The notes: generated from the sequence alone by a model not told the origin. DNA of 6,547 bases from a bacterium (GCA_013203855.1 JABMPG010000654.1:1-6547), one strand, 5' to 3'; positions 1 to 6,172 are shown, counted from the stretch's first letter. A program made the numbers and translations.

Positions 1-713
1 ATTCGATCCTCCTCCGAATTCCGGCGGGGGTGTTCGTCGCTGCGGGCGTGGTCCTCCTGGCTCTTGCCCTGCTGTTCGCGCGAAGTTTGTGGTATCACGA
101 AATGCGCCTGGCCGCGTGGGCCTTCGTCATCGGCGGCATCCTCCTCCTGATCACCTGCGCTGGTCTTGCCGGGCCGATCCTCTTCCCGCCCTATGAGGAC
201 TTTCTCTCTGCGCTACGCCAATTCCCCGCGCGCCTGCTCGCCACCACGCCAGAGCCCTATCGATGGCTCGGCAACCCGAAGACGGCCATGCTGGCATGTG
301 TGATTCCCATGGTGTGGGCCGGAATGGGGCCGGGCTGCCTCATCTATCTCGCGGCCCTCAAGGGTATCCCCGACGACTATTACGAGGCGGCCGACATAGA
401 CGGCGCCACCTTCGTCGACAAGGTCATCTTCGTCATCTTCCCCATCCTCAAGCCCCTCATCATCATCAACTTCGTCGGCGTTTTCATCGCCTCATGGTAC
501 ACGGCCACCGGCAACATCCTCGTCCTCACCGGCGGCGGAGCGAACACCGAGGTCTCGGGCCTGCACATCTGGTACAAGGCCTTCACCTTTCTCAAATTCG
601 GTCCGGCCACCGCCATGGCCTGGATGCTCGGTTTCATGCTTATCGGCTTCACGGTGTATCAGCTGCGCATTCTCTCACGCGTGGAATTCCGCGCCACCGG
701 CAACAAGGAGTAG
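1..713 (+). CDS. Sugar ABC transporter permease, MalF/UgpA-type (5' end outside window)
   Basis: This is an inner-membrane channel subunit of a carbohydrate-type ABC importer. The frame is open to the left edge (codons from base 3), so the GTG at 30 is probably internal and the gene starts upstream. Counting that GTG as residue 1, hydrophobic segments lie at about 2–19, 29–52, 86–110, 144–165 and 193–212. The EAA loop that docks on the ATPase is clear: E119-A-A-x3-G125, then F137-P138, in the context YYEAADIDGA. The stretch before it (WLGNPKTAM…IPMVWAGMG) is the usual MalF/UgpA lead-in to this loop. The two helices at 2–52, followed by a short polar loop, look like an addition directly ahead of that lead-in. 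The stop codon follows AAGGAG, which serves the next gene 9 nt downstream, so the two permeases are cotranscribed and probably form a heterodimer. The substrate cannot be read from the sequence. Confidence 0.9.
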   Translation, partial: SILLRIPAGVFVAAGVVLLALALLFARSLWYHEMRLAAWAFVIGGILLLITCAGLAGPILFPPYEDFLSALRQFPARLLATTPEPYRWLGNPKTAMLACVIPMVWAGMGPGCLIYLAALKGIPDDYYEAADIDGATFVDKVIFVIFPILKPLIIINFVGVFIASWYTATGNILVLTGGGANTEVSGLHIWYKAFTFLKFGPATAMAWMLGFMLIGFTVYQLRILSRVEFRATGNKE

Positions 714-722
714 GGCGGCGTC

Positions 723-2639
723 ATGGCCATCATCTCGCCCGTCGGGCGCAAGAGTCCCAAAGTCCGCTTCCTCGTCGCGACGATCTATCTCGCCCTGATC
801 GCTGGATCTCTCACGATGATCTACCCGTTCCTGCTCATGCTTTCGGGCAGCACCAAGAGCGCCGTGGACTCGGCCGAATCGGTCGTGGTCCCCCGTTTTT
901 TGCTGAACGAAACCGAACTCTACCGCAAGCACATCGAAGGCCTTTTCAACGAGTCCCTCGACTTCATGCGCTATGCCTACGACCTGGACGTCGGCGCCTA
1001 TCAGACCCTTGAGCCTCCGACGACGCCCAACGCGGCGCTCGTGTCGGCATGGCGGGACTTCCTGAGCGAAACTCATCCCCCGGATCACGCCTACGGTATC
1101 GGATATCTCCAAGCGCCGATCTCGCGAGGCGTCGTGCCTCACAACCTCCGCCGGTTTAAGGGCCTCCTGCTCGATCGTTATGAAGGCGATATCGCCCGCC
1201 TCAATGCCGATCTCCGCACCGAATTCGTCAACTGGAACGCGTTCTTTGTCCTCCCCCGCAACTATCTCCTCCGCCGAAACGCTCCCGAATTCGACGCCTT
1301 TGCCCTTGAGTATCGCGACTTCAAAGCGCAACAGCCATTCGAGAAACGCTACTACTTCAGCGTCGAGGGTTTTTTCAAAACCGCTCTCCTCAAAACCCAG
1401 TACACGCGCGACATCGGCGCCTACAACGCAGCCCACGACACGCAATACGCTTCGTGGGACGAAGTCCATCTCGATGCGCGGCTACCCTCGGGCCCCCGGC
1501 GTACCGAAGCCGAACGCAAGGACTGGGAGATCTTCGTTCGCTCCATCCTCAACCTCCTCTGGATTCGCGCGGACACCCAAGCCGTGGGCCCCTATCAGCG
1601 CTTTCTCGAGGCGAAGTACCGCCGTATCGAGGCCTACAATCGCGATTATGAAACGGACTTCGCTTCGTTCGGTGATATCCCGCTTTTCACCGAGCCGCCG
1701 CGCGAAGGCATTCGCATGTCGGACTGGGATGCCTTCCTGCAAGGGTGGCAGGACCCCGAAGACGGCACGCTGCACCGGATTCCGGTCAAGATGCTACGCG
1801 TCGAAAGCCTCGACTTCCAGTTCCGCGATTACCTCAAGAAACGCTACGGCAGCATTGCCGCCATGAACGGAGATCTCGGGACCGAGTTCTCAGACTGGAT
1901 GGCGATCCTGCCGCCCCAGCTGGACGCGCATTTCCTGGATTTCGAGAAGAAAAAGGCATGGCTGCGGTGGGAATTCGCGCGCCGCAACTATCTCACCGTC
2001 CTGGACTATATCGGCCTGCACGGGCGCGGCGTTCTGAACACGGTGATCTACTGTGCGCTCGCGATCCTCGCCGCCCTCATCGTCAACCCGCTGGCCGCCT
2101 ATGCCCTGAGCCGCTACCGTACGCCCTCGACCTACAAGGTGCTCCTCTTTCTCATGCTCACCATGGCCTTCCCGCCCATGGTCACTCAGATTCCAGTCTT
2201 CCTCATGCTCCGCCGCTTCGACATGCTCAACTCCTTCTGGGCGCTCGTCCTGCCCGGTCTGGCCCACGGGTATTCCATCTTCCTGCTCAAGGGCTTCTTC
2301 GATTCGCTGCCACGCGAACTCTACGAAAGCGCGGCCATCGATGGCGCGGGGGAGTTCCGCATCTTCTGGCAGATCACCATGAGCCTGAGCAAACCGATCC
2401 TCGCCGTCATCGCCCTGCAAGCCTTCACCATCGCCTACTCGAATTTCATCATGGCCCTGCTCATCTGTCAGGACGAGAAAATGTGGACCCTCATGCCGTG
2501 GCTCTATCAGCTCCAGCAGCGAAGCGGAACCGGCATTATCTTCGCCTCCCTCATCATCGCCGCCATCCCGACATTCGTGGTCTTCGCCTTCTGCCAGAAC
2601 GTCATCATGCGCGGCATCGTCGTGCCGGTCGAAAAATAG
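723..2639 (+). CDS. Sugar ABC transporter permease, MalG-type, with giant extracytoplasmic repeat insert
   Basis: This is the second channel subunit of the importer. At 638 residues it is more than twice the usual MalG-family length of about 270–300. Helix 1 is at about 15–41. The family's remaining five helices follow at about 437–463, 473–496, 504–526, 559–581 and 604–628. The ATPase-docking loop is E535-S-A-x3-G541 in the context YESAAIDGAGEF; the canonical LP after it is replaced by M553-S554, before SKP (556–558). Residues ~46–432 are inserted between helices 1 and 2, which in MalG topology faces the periplasm. The insert is soluble, rich in Tyr, Trp, Arg and Asp, and holds four ~74-residue repeats. 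The ATG at 723 is supported by AAGGAG at 705–710 and by the basic residues ahead of helix 1. The reading frame is unbroken across insert and core, so this is one gene and not an artefactual join. Function of the insert is unknown; docking of the binding protein or glycan contact are inferences. Confidence 0.94.
   Translation: MAIISPVGRKSPKVRFLVATIYLALIAGSLTMIYPFLLMLSGSTKSAVDSAESVVVPRFLLNETELYRKHIEGLFNESLDFMRYAYDLDVGAYQTLEPPTTPNAALVSAWRDFLSETHPPDHAYGIGYLQAPISRGVVPHNLRRFKGLLLDRYEGDIARLNADLRTEFVNWNAFFVLPRNYLLRRNAPEFDAFALEYRDFKAQQPFEKRYYFSVEGFFKTALLKTQYTRDIGAYNAAHDTQYASWDEVHLDARLPSGPRRTEAERKDWEIFVRSILNLLWIRADTQAVGPYQRFLEAKYRRIEAYNRDYETDFASFGDIPLFTEPPREGIRMSDWDAFLQGWQDPEDGTLHRIPVKMLRVESLDFQFRDYLKKRYGSIAAMNGDLGTEFSDWMAILPPQLDAHFLDFEKKKAWLRWEFARRNYLTVLDYIGLHGRGVLNTVIYCALAILAALIVNPLAAYALSRYRTPSTYKVLLFLMLTMAFPPMVTQIPVFLMLRRFDMLNSFWALVLPGLAHGYSIFLLKGFFDSLPRELYESAAIDGAGEFRIFWQITMSLSKPILAVIALQAFTIAYSNFIMALLICQDEKMWTLMPWLYQLQQRSGTGIIFASLIIAAIPTFVVFAFCQNVIMRGIVVPVEK
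1155..1943 (+). repeat. Four tandem ~74-residue protein repeats within the MalG-like permease
   Basis: Four units are recognisable in the encoded protein, with anchor tyrosines at residues 153, 227, 299 and 375, a period of 74, 72 and 76. Every unit fits I-x3-N-x4-T-x-[FY]-x2-[WF]: I157/N161/T166/F168/W171, I231/N235/T240/Y242/W245, I302/N306/T311/F313/F316 and I378/N382/T387/F389/W392. An aromatic-rich helix ending in K/Q/R-Y precedes each unit (from F145, F218, Y291 and F367). A [WF]-x2-F element follows 29–41 residues after the tyrosine (F190/F193, W268/F271, W335/F338, F404/F407). A degenerate unit may precede the array at ~81–113 (W110/F113 retained, the N and T lost). The fourth unit is short, ending as helix 2 approaches. 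The motif resembles the sequence YGtieaLNxaWGTxFwsw known from GH42-type glycoside hydrolases, recalled from memory and not searched. Confidence 0.8.
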
Positions 2640-2651
2640 TTCCGCCGGGCG

Positions 2652-3086
2652 TCACCTCGCCCCTCGAACTGTTTGCTCCAACTGGTCCATCTGCCTTTTC
2701 AGGCGCTGGTTGTCCTCGTGGAGGAGATACATCCCCAGCGCCAGCGCGACAAGGATAGCGATGGCGACCGCCCGCAGCGCCCAGCGCCTCCAGAAGGTCT
2801 CGCGCAGGTACTCCCGCACCAGTTCCTCCTGCCGGATCGCCCGATGCAGTCGCGGCCAAAACCGCTCCCAAAACCCCGCCAGGTATGTCCGCGATACCGT
2901 GACCGAACGCTCCGACTCCACGAAACGCGACAGGTGTTTCCACTCGATCGGCAGGCTTGACTTAGACGGGCGATGGGAAAGACGCTCCGCCTCTTCCTCC
3001 TGCTCGGCGTGATGCCGCTCTTCCTGGATCTGGCGATCCTGAACGTCTTCCCGTCCCGTCTCGGACTCGATTCTCTTGAAGCGCAT
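2652..3086 (-). CDS. Single-helix membrane protein, putative non-zinc anti-sigma factor
   Basis: This 144-residue protein is in the place where ECF sigma genes usually have their anti-sigma partner: the ATG is 8 nt after the sigma stop, and GTGAGGG overlapping that stop can act as its ribosome binding site. The frame runs 22 codons further upstream, but that would overlap the sigma gene, so the ATG at 3086 is chosen. Residues 1–45 are highly charged (run of Glu/Arg/His). Residues 46–98 are probably helical and include the phrase YLAGFWERFWPRL, which resembles the linker after the zinc-finger domain in many anti-sigma proteins. One membrane helix lies at about 102–122, followed by a short heptad-like tail (123–140). 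There is no cysteine at all, so the HxxxCxxC site of classical ZAS anti-sigma factors is absent. The role is inferred from position and topology; a general envelope protein remains possible. Confidence 0.72.
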   Translation of the reverse strand: MRFKRIESETGREDVQDRQIQEERHHAEQEEEAERLSHRPSKSSLPIEWKHLSRFVESERSVTVSRTYLAGFWERFWPRLHRAIRQEELVREYLRETFWRRWALRAVAIAILVALALGMYLLHEDNQRLKRQMDQLEQTVRGAR

Positions 3087-3091
3087 GGTCG

Positions 3092-3098
3092 CCCTCAC
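3092..3098 (-). promoter_or_regulatory. Ribosome binding site overlapping the sigma stop codon
   Basis: Read on the minus strand, GTGAGGG contains the sigma factor's TGA stop and a GAGGG Shine-Dalgarno core, five bases (CGACC) before the ATG at 3086. This placement implies translational coupling, keeping the sigma factor and its putative membrane partner in proportion. It also decides the start of the downstream gene. Confidence 0.6.
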
Positions 3099-3862
3099 AG
3101 ATGCTCCCGCAGTTCTTCCATCAGCCGTTCCCGCGCCTTGAAAACATGCCACGACACGGTTTTTTCCGCCACCCCCATCACCTCGGCCGCCTCCCGATGG
3201 GGCAGCCCTTCGAGCAGGACGAGGACAACCGCCGCGCGCTGTTGGGGTGGCAGCCGGTCTAGCGCCTCGCGGAAAGCGCCCTCGGCCTCCCGCCCTTCCA
3301 GGATCCGAAGCGGACCCGCCTTTTCATCCGGCAGGTCGAAAAACGTCTCCTCATCATCGAGCGCCACGTCCTGACGACGCGTCCCGGCCCGCCGCGATCC
3401 CTTCTTCATAGCCGTCATCGCCTGATTGACCGTGATCCGATACAGCCATGTCGAGAAACGCGATTGGAATCTGAACCGGGGCAGCGAGCGATAGACCCGA
3501 ATCCACACTTCTTGAGAAACGTCATCCGCCTCCGCCTCGTCATGCAGAAAATGATAGGCCGTCGTCACCACCGTCGCCTGATACCGCAACACCAACAGTT
3601 CAAAAGCATCCAGATTTCCCCGCTGAGCCGCCCGCACCCACCGGTCCTCATCGGTGAGGGGAGCCGAAGTCGCGGTAGAGACGGGAGTCGCCAGGAGCCA
3701 TGTGGAAGAAGCCAGTAGTGGGTGGCAAGCAGCCAGCAGGTTGGAGGATAGCCGGCGCAAGAACGCGTCCAAGGCGAAAAGGGCCCAATTACAGGGCGAG
3801 AATGATCCCGAGGGGAGATCTGGAAATGACGTCTGTCGGTAGTATCTCAGGAACGCAGTCAT
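3095..3862 (-). CDS. ECF-family RNA polymerase sigma factor (start uncertain)
   Basis: This is a group 4 (extracytoplasmic function) sigma factor that would direct RNA polymerase to a small regulon. Numbering from the only upstream ATG (3862), region 2 spans about 72–155: DAFELLVLRY, then D108-E-A-E-A-D-D-V-S-Q-E-V-W (core binding) and F136-S-T-W-L-Y-R-I (the -10 recognition and melting segment). Region 4 spans about 198–253: LDRLPPQQR, then a helix-turn-helix from E224 through KTVSWHVFKARERL. The family is usually 170–200 residues, so 60–75 N-terminal residues look surplus. They have weak codon bias and no family resemblance. No ATG, and no GTG before codon 76, lies in that stretch. A GTG at 3637 (codon 76) with GATGAGG 8 nt upstream would give a 180-residue protein but trims the first residues of region 2. 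The 5' boundary given is therefore the outer limit. The gene overlaps nothing and is coupled to the membrane protein downstream. Confidence 0.93.
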   Translation of the reverse strand: MTAFLRYYRQTSFPDLPSGSFSPCNWALFALDAFLRRLSSNLLAACHPLLASSTWLLATPVSTATSAPLTDEDRWVRAAQRGNLDAFELLVLRYQATVVTTAYHFLHDEAEADDVSQEVWIRVYRSLPRFRFQSRFSTWLYRITVNQAMTAMKKGSRRAGTRRQDVALDDEETFFDLPDEKAGPLRILEGREAEGAFREALDRLPPQQRAAVVLVLLEGLPHREAAEVMGVAEKTVSWHVFKARERLMEELREHL

Positions 3863-3954
3863 GGCTCGGGTTCCGGCCGCGGTTCTTGCCGGTTCTTACA
3901 GTTTGACTGAAGGCTTGGGAAATCCTTTGGGTTACTCGCTGACGTCGTAGGCTC
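3863..3954. other. Intergenic spacer between the lipoprotein and sigma genes
   Basis: These 92 nt separate the lipoprotein stop from the furthest possible sigma start. They contain the phased GAACC boxes. No stem followed by a T-run was found; the only inverted repeat is a 4-bp CAGT/ACTG stem at 3899–3909. Read-through from the lipoprotein gene into the sigma gene is therefore possible. If the sigma factor really starts at 3637, the non-coding interval extends to 3638–3954 and would be its leader. Confidence 0.5.
3869..3899 (-). promoter_or_regulatory. Three phased GAACC boxes upstream of the sigma ATG
   Basis: On the minus strand, GTAAGAACCG and GCAAGAACCG are directly adjacent 10-mers that differ at one base. 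A third GAACC follows, so GAACC begins at 3895, 3885 and 3873, about one helical turn apart. GGAAC/GAAC is the conserved core of many ECF -35 elements, so one of these could belong to an autoregulated promoter, or the set could be an operator. No convincing ECF -10 element (CGTC-like) is at the expected 16–17 nt, so the assignment is weak. Confidence 0.3.
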
Positions 3955-5844
3955 TCATGGCGTCGGAACGGCGAAGAACATGTCCCCGTTGGAGGTCAAT
4001 CCGTTGGTCGGGTCATACATCACCTCGGACGGGTAGTCATCTCCTGTCTCGCGGGCGATGCTTTCGTCCGTGTCGGGACCGTAGCTATAGACAAGCACCG
4101 GCGACGTATTCGTAACGCCAAGAGGCCTGCCCCTCGTGTCGGCATAGATGTCGGCCGGTAGACCGTTGGGGAATTGGCGCAGAAGGTCCTCCCGGTCGGA
4201 GGCGTGGACGCCCTCCCGCGGAAAGGGATACTTCCGCTCGCGAGGCGTCTCCAGGATCACGTCACCCGCGCTCCGGACCCCATTGGTCGGGTCGTAATGA
4301 ACCGCGCCATCGTCATTACTCCGGTCCGGACCGACGCTCCAGCAGAGAAGCCCCTTCGAGGTCTCCGCGAAGCGCAGGTTCCCGTCGCTGAACGGATCGC
4401 GAGGCGGCACACCGGACGGCAAAAGATCGAACTCGCCTTCGACCCTCGGAAACGATCCGGCGCTGAGAAAACGATGGCGCCCCGACGCGGCCATGCGAAC
4501 CAGTTGGAACAGGGCGGCGGCGACGCCCTGCCGGTTCAGCACCTCGTCAATGCTGGCTAGCAGATAAGGATTCTTCGGCCGTTCCTCCTCACTGAAATAG
4601 AAAGCAGCGGGCTGGAGCGCCAGAAGCTCGCTCCTGGTCCGCGGTCTCTCCCTCTCGTTCAGCCATTCCAGTTTCTCCCACGCCGCCTCGACCTCTTCCG
4701 GAGTCTCGCAACCGTCCAGCACGCAGAGTTCCAGCCCGCCGGTGCCGATGGCTCGTACCGCGCAGCCGAGCAGTTCCTCGATCAGTGTGCCCCTCATCAT
4801 CTGGCCCATGTGATGAATCGCCGAGGCCGTCTCCAGCGCCTTCGCGCGGTCTCCCTGAAGGAGAAACATCGCCGCGCCCGTCCGGAACACTTTCGCGCTT
4901 ACCTGAATAGCGAAATAGAGTGGCTTATAGCCGCTGATCGGCCGCCACGGCTGCGCGCATTCCTCATACTCCAGAAGCCGGGGAAGCGCGCTGAAGCGGT
5001 CTGGCAGGCTCAGTTCCGAACTCGGAACGATCAGGAACTCCAGAAGATCCTGAGCGTTGCGCCCCGAATCGCTTAACTCCAGTGAGTGAAGCGCCGCATC
5101 GAAGCGCGGCAGAAGGTCGCGCAGGACCATCTGCTCCTGGAACCGGGGGCGCCACTGTTCCATCTCGCTCCGGAGAGTGTCCGTGCCCCCGTTAGCAACA
5201 AGGGCGTCCCAGTAGAAGATTTGACGCCAAGGATCCTCGGGCGCATCGGCGACCAAGCCCTGGGCCAGAGGGAGAAGGGCCGATCTCACGGGCGCAGGGC
5301 TCTCCTCGGACTTCGAGTCACTTGAACTGTTTCGAGATATCTCGATCTGGCGGAGAGTGTAGGTGAGACGGAAATACTCCCTGACGCGCGAATCTTCCAT
5401 GCGATGAAAATAGGACGGAACCGGGCGGGGAAGCGGATAGGCCTTGATCGGACATTTGCGGTAGTCCACGCCTTCGGTGGCCTCTGGAGCGTAAACCGTC
5501 ACCAGGTCCAAGTCGCCTGGCACGGCGCTGGACTTCTTCACCGTGAATTCCGGGACCCATTTGCTTTTCGCCTCGGTCCGCCACCACGCCACCCTCTCGA
5601 AAACGTAGGTATTCCATCCCCTTCGAACGATCCGGTGATACATATTTTTCAATACGACGGGTCTTACGATGGGCAGATCGGTCTCCCAGAGGGTTATGGG
5701 TGCGTTCATCTGGACATAGATTTCACCAGACGTTGTCTCTTTCTGGTACCTGTCCCGGCTGCATCCCGCGAATGCCAGGACGCCAATCAGTATCAATGCG
5801 GCAAGAGGATCCGTCGCGGGAAAAACTCTCATGGTCATTTTCAT
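3955..5844 (-). CDS. Large lipoprotein of unknown function with duplicated DPF/SVGPD–YDPTNG C-terminal module
   Basis: This 629-residue protein has a lipoprotein signal peptide: MKMTMR, a hydrophobic core at about 14–27 and lipobox F-A-G-C with C28 as the lipidation site. A longer frame begins at a GTG at 5898 but lacks a ribosome binding site. The ATG at 5844 has AAGGGGG just upstream and puts the signal peptide at the N terminus. Residues 30–170 are mixed, and 171–185 are a Ser/Glu-rich linker. Residues 186–460 are mainly helical; the segment AMFLLQGDRAKALETA (325–340) with GTLIEELLGCAVRAIG (352–367) recalls a helical region common in planctomycete hypothetical lipoproteins. The C terminus has two related modules: D483-P-F…S503-V-G-P-D, then Y517-D-P-T-N-G…GD; and D565…S587-Y-G-P-D591, then Y610-D-P-T-N-G…GD. 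The YDPTNG…GD element recalls C-terminal ends of pseudopilin-like proteins in related phyla (from memory). No enzyme motif was seen. The function is not known. Confidence 0.85.
   Translation of the reverse strand: MKMTMRVFPATDPLAALILIGVLAFAGCSRDRYQKETTSGEIYVQMNAPITLWETDLPIVRPVVLKNMYHRIVRRGWNTYVFERVAWWRTEAKSKWVPEFTVKKSSAVPGDLDLVTVYAPEATEGVDYRKCPIKAYPLPRPVPSYFHRMEDSRVREYFRLTYTLRQIEISRNSSSDSKSEESPAPVRSALLPLAQGLVADAPEDPWRQIFYWDALVANGGTDTLRSEMEQWRPRFQEQMVLRDLLPRFDAALHSLELSDSGRNAQDLLEFLIVPSSELSLPDRFSALPRLLEYEECAQPWRPISGYKPLYFAIQVSAKVFRTGAAMFLLQGDRAKALETASAIHHMGQMMRGTLIEELLGCAVRAIGTGGLELCVLDGCETPEEVEAAWEKLEWLNERERPRTRSELLALQPAAFYFSEEERPKNPYLLASIDEVLNRQGVAAALFQLVRMAASGRHRFLSAGSFPRVEGEFDLLPSGVPPRDPFSDGNLRFAETSKGLLCWSVGPDRSNDDGAVHYDPTNGVRSAGDVILETPRERKYPFPREGVHASDREDLLRQFPNGLPADIYADTRGRPLGVTNTSPVLVYSYGPDTDESIARETGDDYPSEVMYDPTNGLTSNGDMFFAVPTP
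3958..4398 (-). repeat. Tandem C-terminal protein modules in the lipoprotein
   Basis: Module 1 (DNA about 4243–4398, residues 483–534) and module 2 (about 3958–4152, residues 565–629) share the order D…[SY]xGPD, a spacer, then YDPTNG-x2-S-x-GD, ending in ETP or VPTP. The distance from the GPD aspartate to the DPTNG aspartate is 11 residues in module 1 and 20 in module 2, where an acidic stretch is inserted. They are separated by about 30 basic/acidic residues. This is a duplication at protein level. Confidence 0.7.
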
Positions 5845-5849
5845 CCCTG

Positions 5850-5856
5850 CCCCCTT
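5850..5856 (-). promoter_or_regulatory. Ribosome binding site fixing the lipoprotein start
   Basis: On the minus strand AAGGGGG lies five bases (CAGGG) before the ATG at 5844. The alternative GTG start at 5898 has nothing comparable, and starting there would put 18 non-signal residues ahead of the signal peptide. Confidence 0.6.
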
Positions 5857-5998
5857 CACTGTCTGATATCCACTGAAACCCGAAGACGCCAGACCCACGA
5901 CACTGCTCTCACCCAGGGCTGTCCCCGCTATGCCCGTCCGCCATCCTGCTGAAACGATTCTACCCGAAGGATTGTACCCGAGCTCAAAAGCGTTCTAC

Positions 5999-6046
5999 AA
6001 TCCGAATCCCAAACCTCCAACTCAGAATCTCAGACTTCGAACTCTC
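5999..6046 (+). repeat. Degenerate 6–8 nt tandem repeats (AAyyC-type)
   Basis: The stretch parses into seven short units: AATCCG, AATCCCA, AACCTCC, AACTCAG, AATCTCAG, ACTTCG, AACTCTC. Nearly all begin AA and continue with pyrimidines. On the other strand this reads as GnGTT/GnATT-type units. It is strongly strand-asymmetric (few G on the plus strand) compared with its surroundings. It may be a decayed microsatellite or a dispersed intergenic repeat. Confidence 0.45.
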
Positions 6047-6172
6047 TCACGAGACGCAGGGCATCATCAGCCTTTGAAAAACTCATGGCTTTATCATCTG
6101 GAATCCCCCTTTTCAATTGCGGTACTCCGGGTGGAAACCTAAAGTGAACCAGCCGCGCATCTTCAGCGAGGC

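Noticed and set aside
263..1012. Long plus-strand open frame across the end of the first permease and start of the second
   Set aside because: Arg/His/Pro-rich translation typical of an out-of-frame reading of GC-rich coding DNA; both permeases occupy the region in other frames with clear family motifs.
675..1469. Minus-strand 264-residue open frame
   Set aside because: Antisense shadow of the permease insert; the plus-strand frame is continuous with the MalG core and shows internal repeats, while this one has no recognisable feature.
1890..2420. Minus-strand 176-residue open frame
   Set aside because: Acidic Glu/Gln/His-rich antisense shadow of the membrane helices of the MalG-type permease.
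2647..2662. GGGCG/CGCCC hairpin between the convergent genes as a terminator
   Set aside because: Only a 5-bp stem with a 6-nt loop, no adjacent T-run on the plus strand, and on the minus strand the TTTTT is about 10 nt away; too weak to list.
1745..2758. Plus-strand 337-residue open frame over the MalG core
   Set aside because: Arg/His/Pro-rich shadow; the overlapping frame contains the EAA loop and five membrane helices.
2605..2943. Minus-strand 112-residue open frame and plus-strand frames at 2673–3374
   Set aside because: They overlap the single-helix membrane protein and the sigma factor in other frames; none has a ribosome binding site or recognisable motif.
6074..6097. TTGAAA / TATCAT as a sigma-70 promoter for the glycosyltransferase
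   Set aside because: The 12-nt spacer is too short; the opposite-strand alternative (TTGAAA with GATAAA) has a 15-nt spacer and a weak -10.
5930..6142. Plus-strand 70-residue open frame in the divergent region
   Set aside because: No ribosome binding site, includes the degenerate repeat run, and has no secondary-structure or motif logic.
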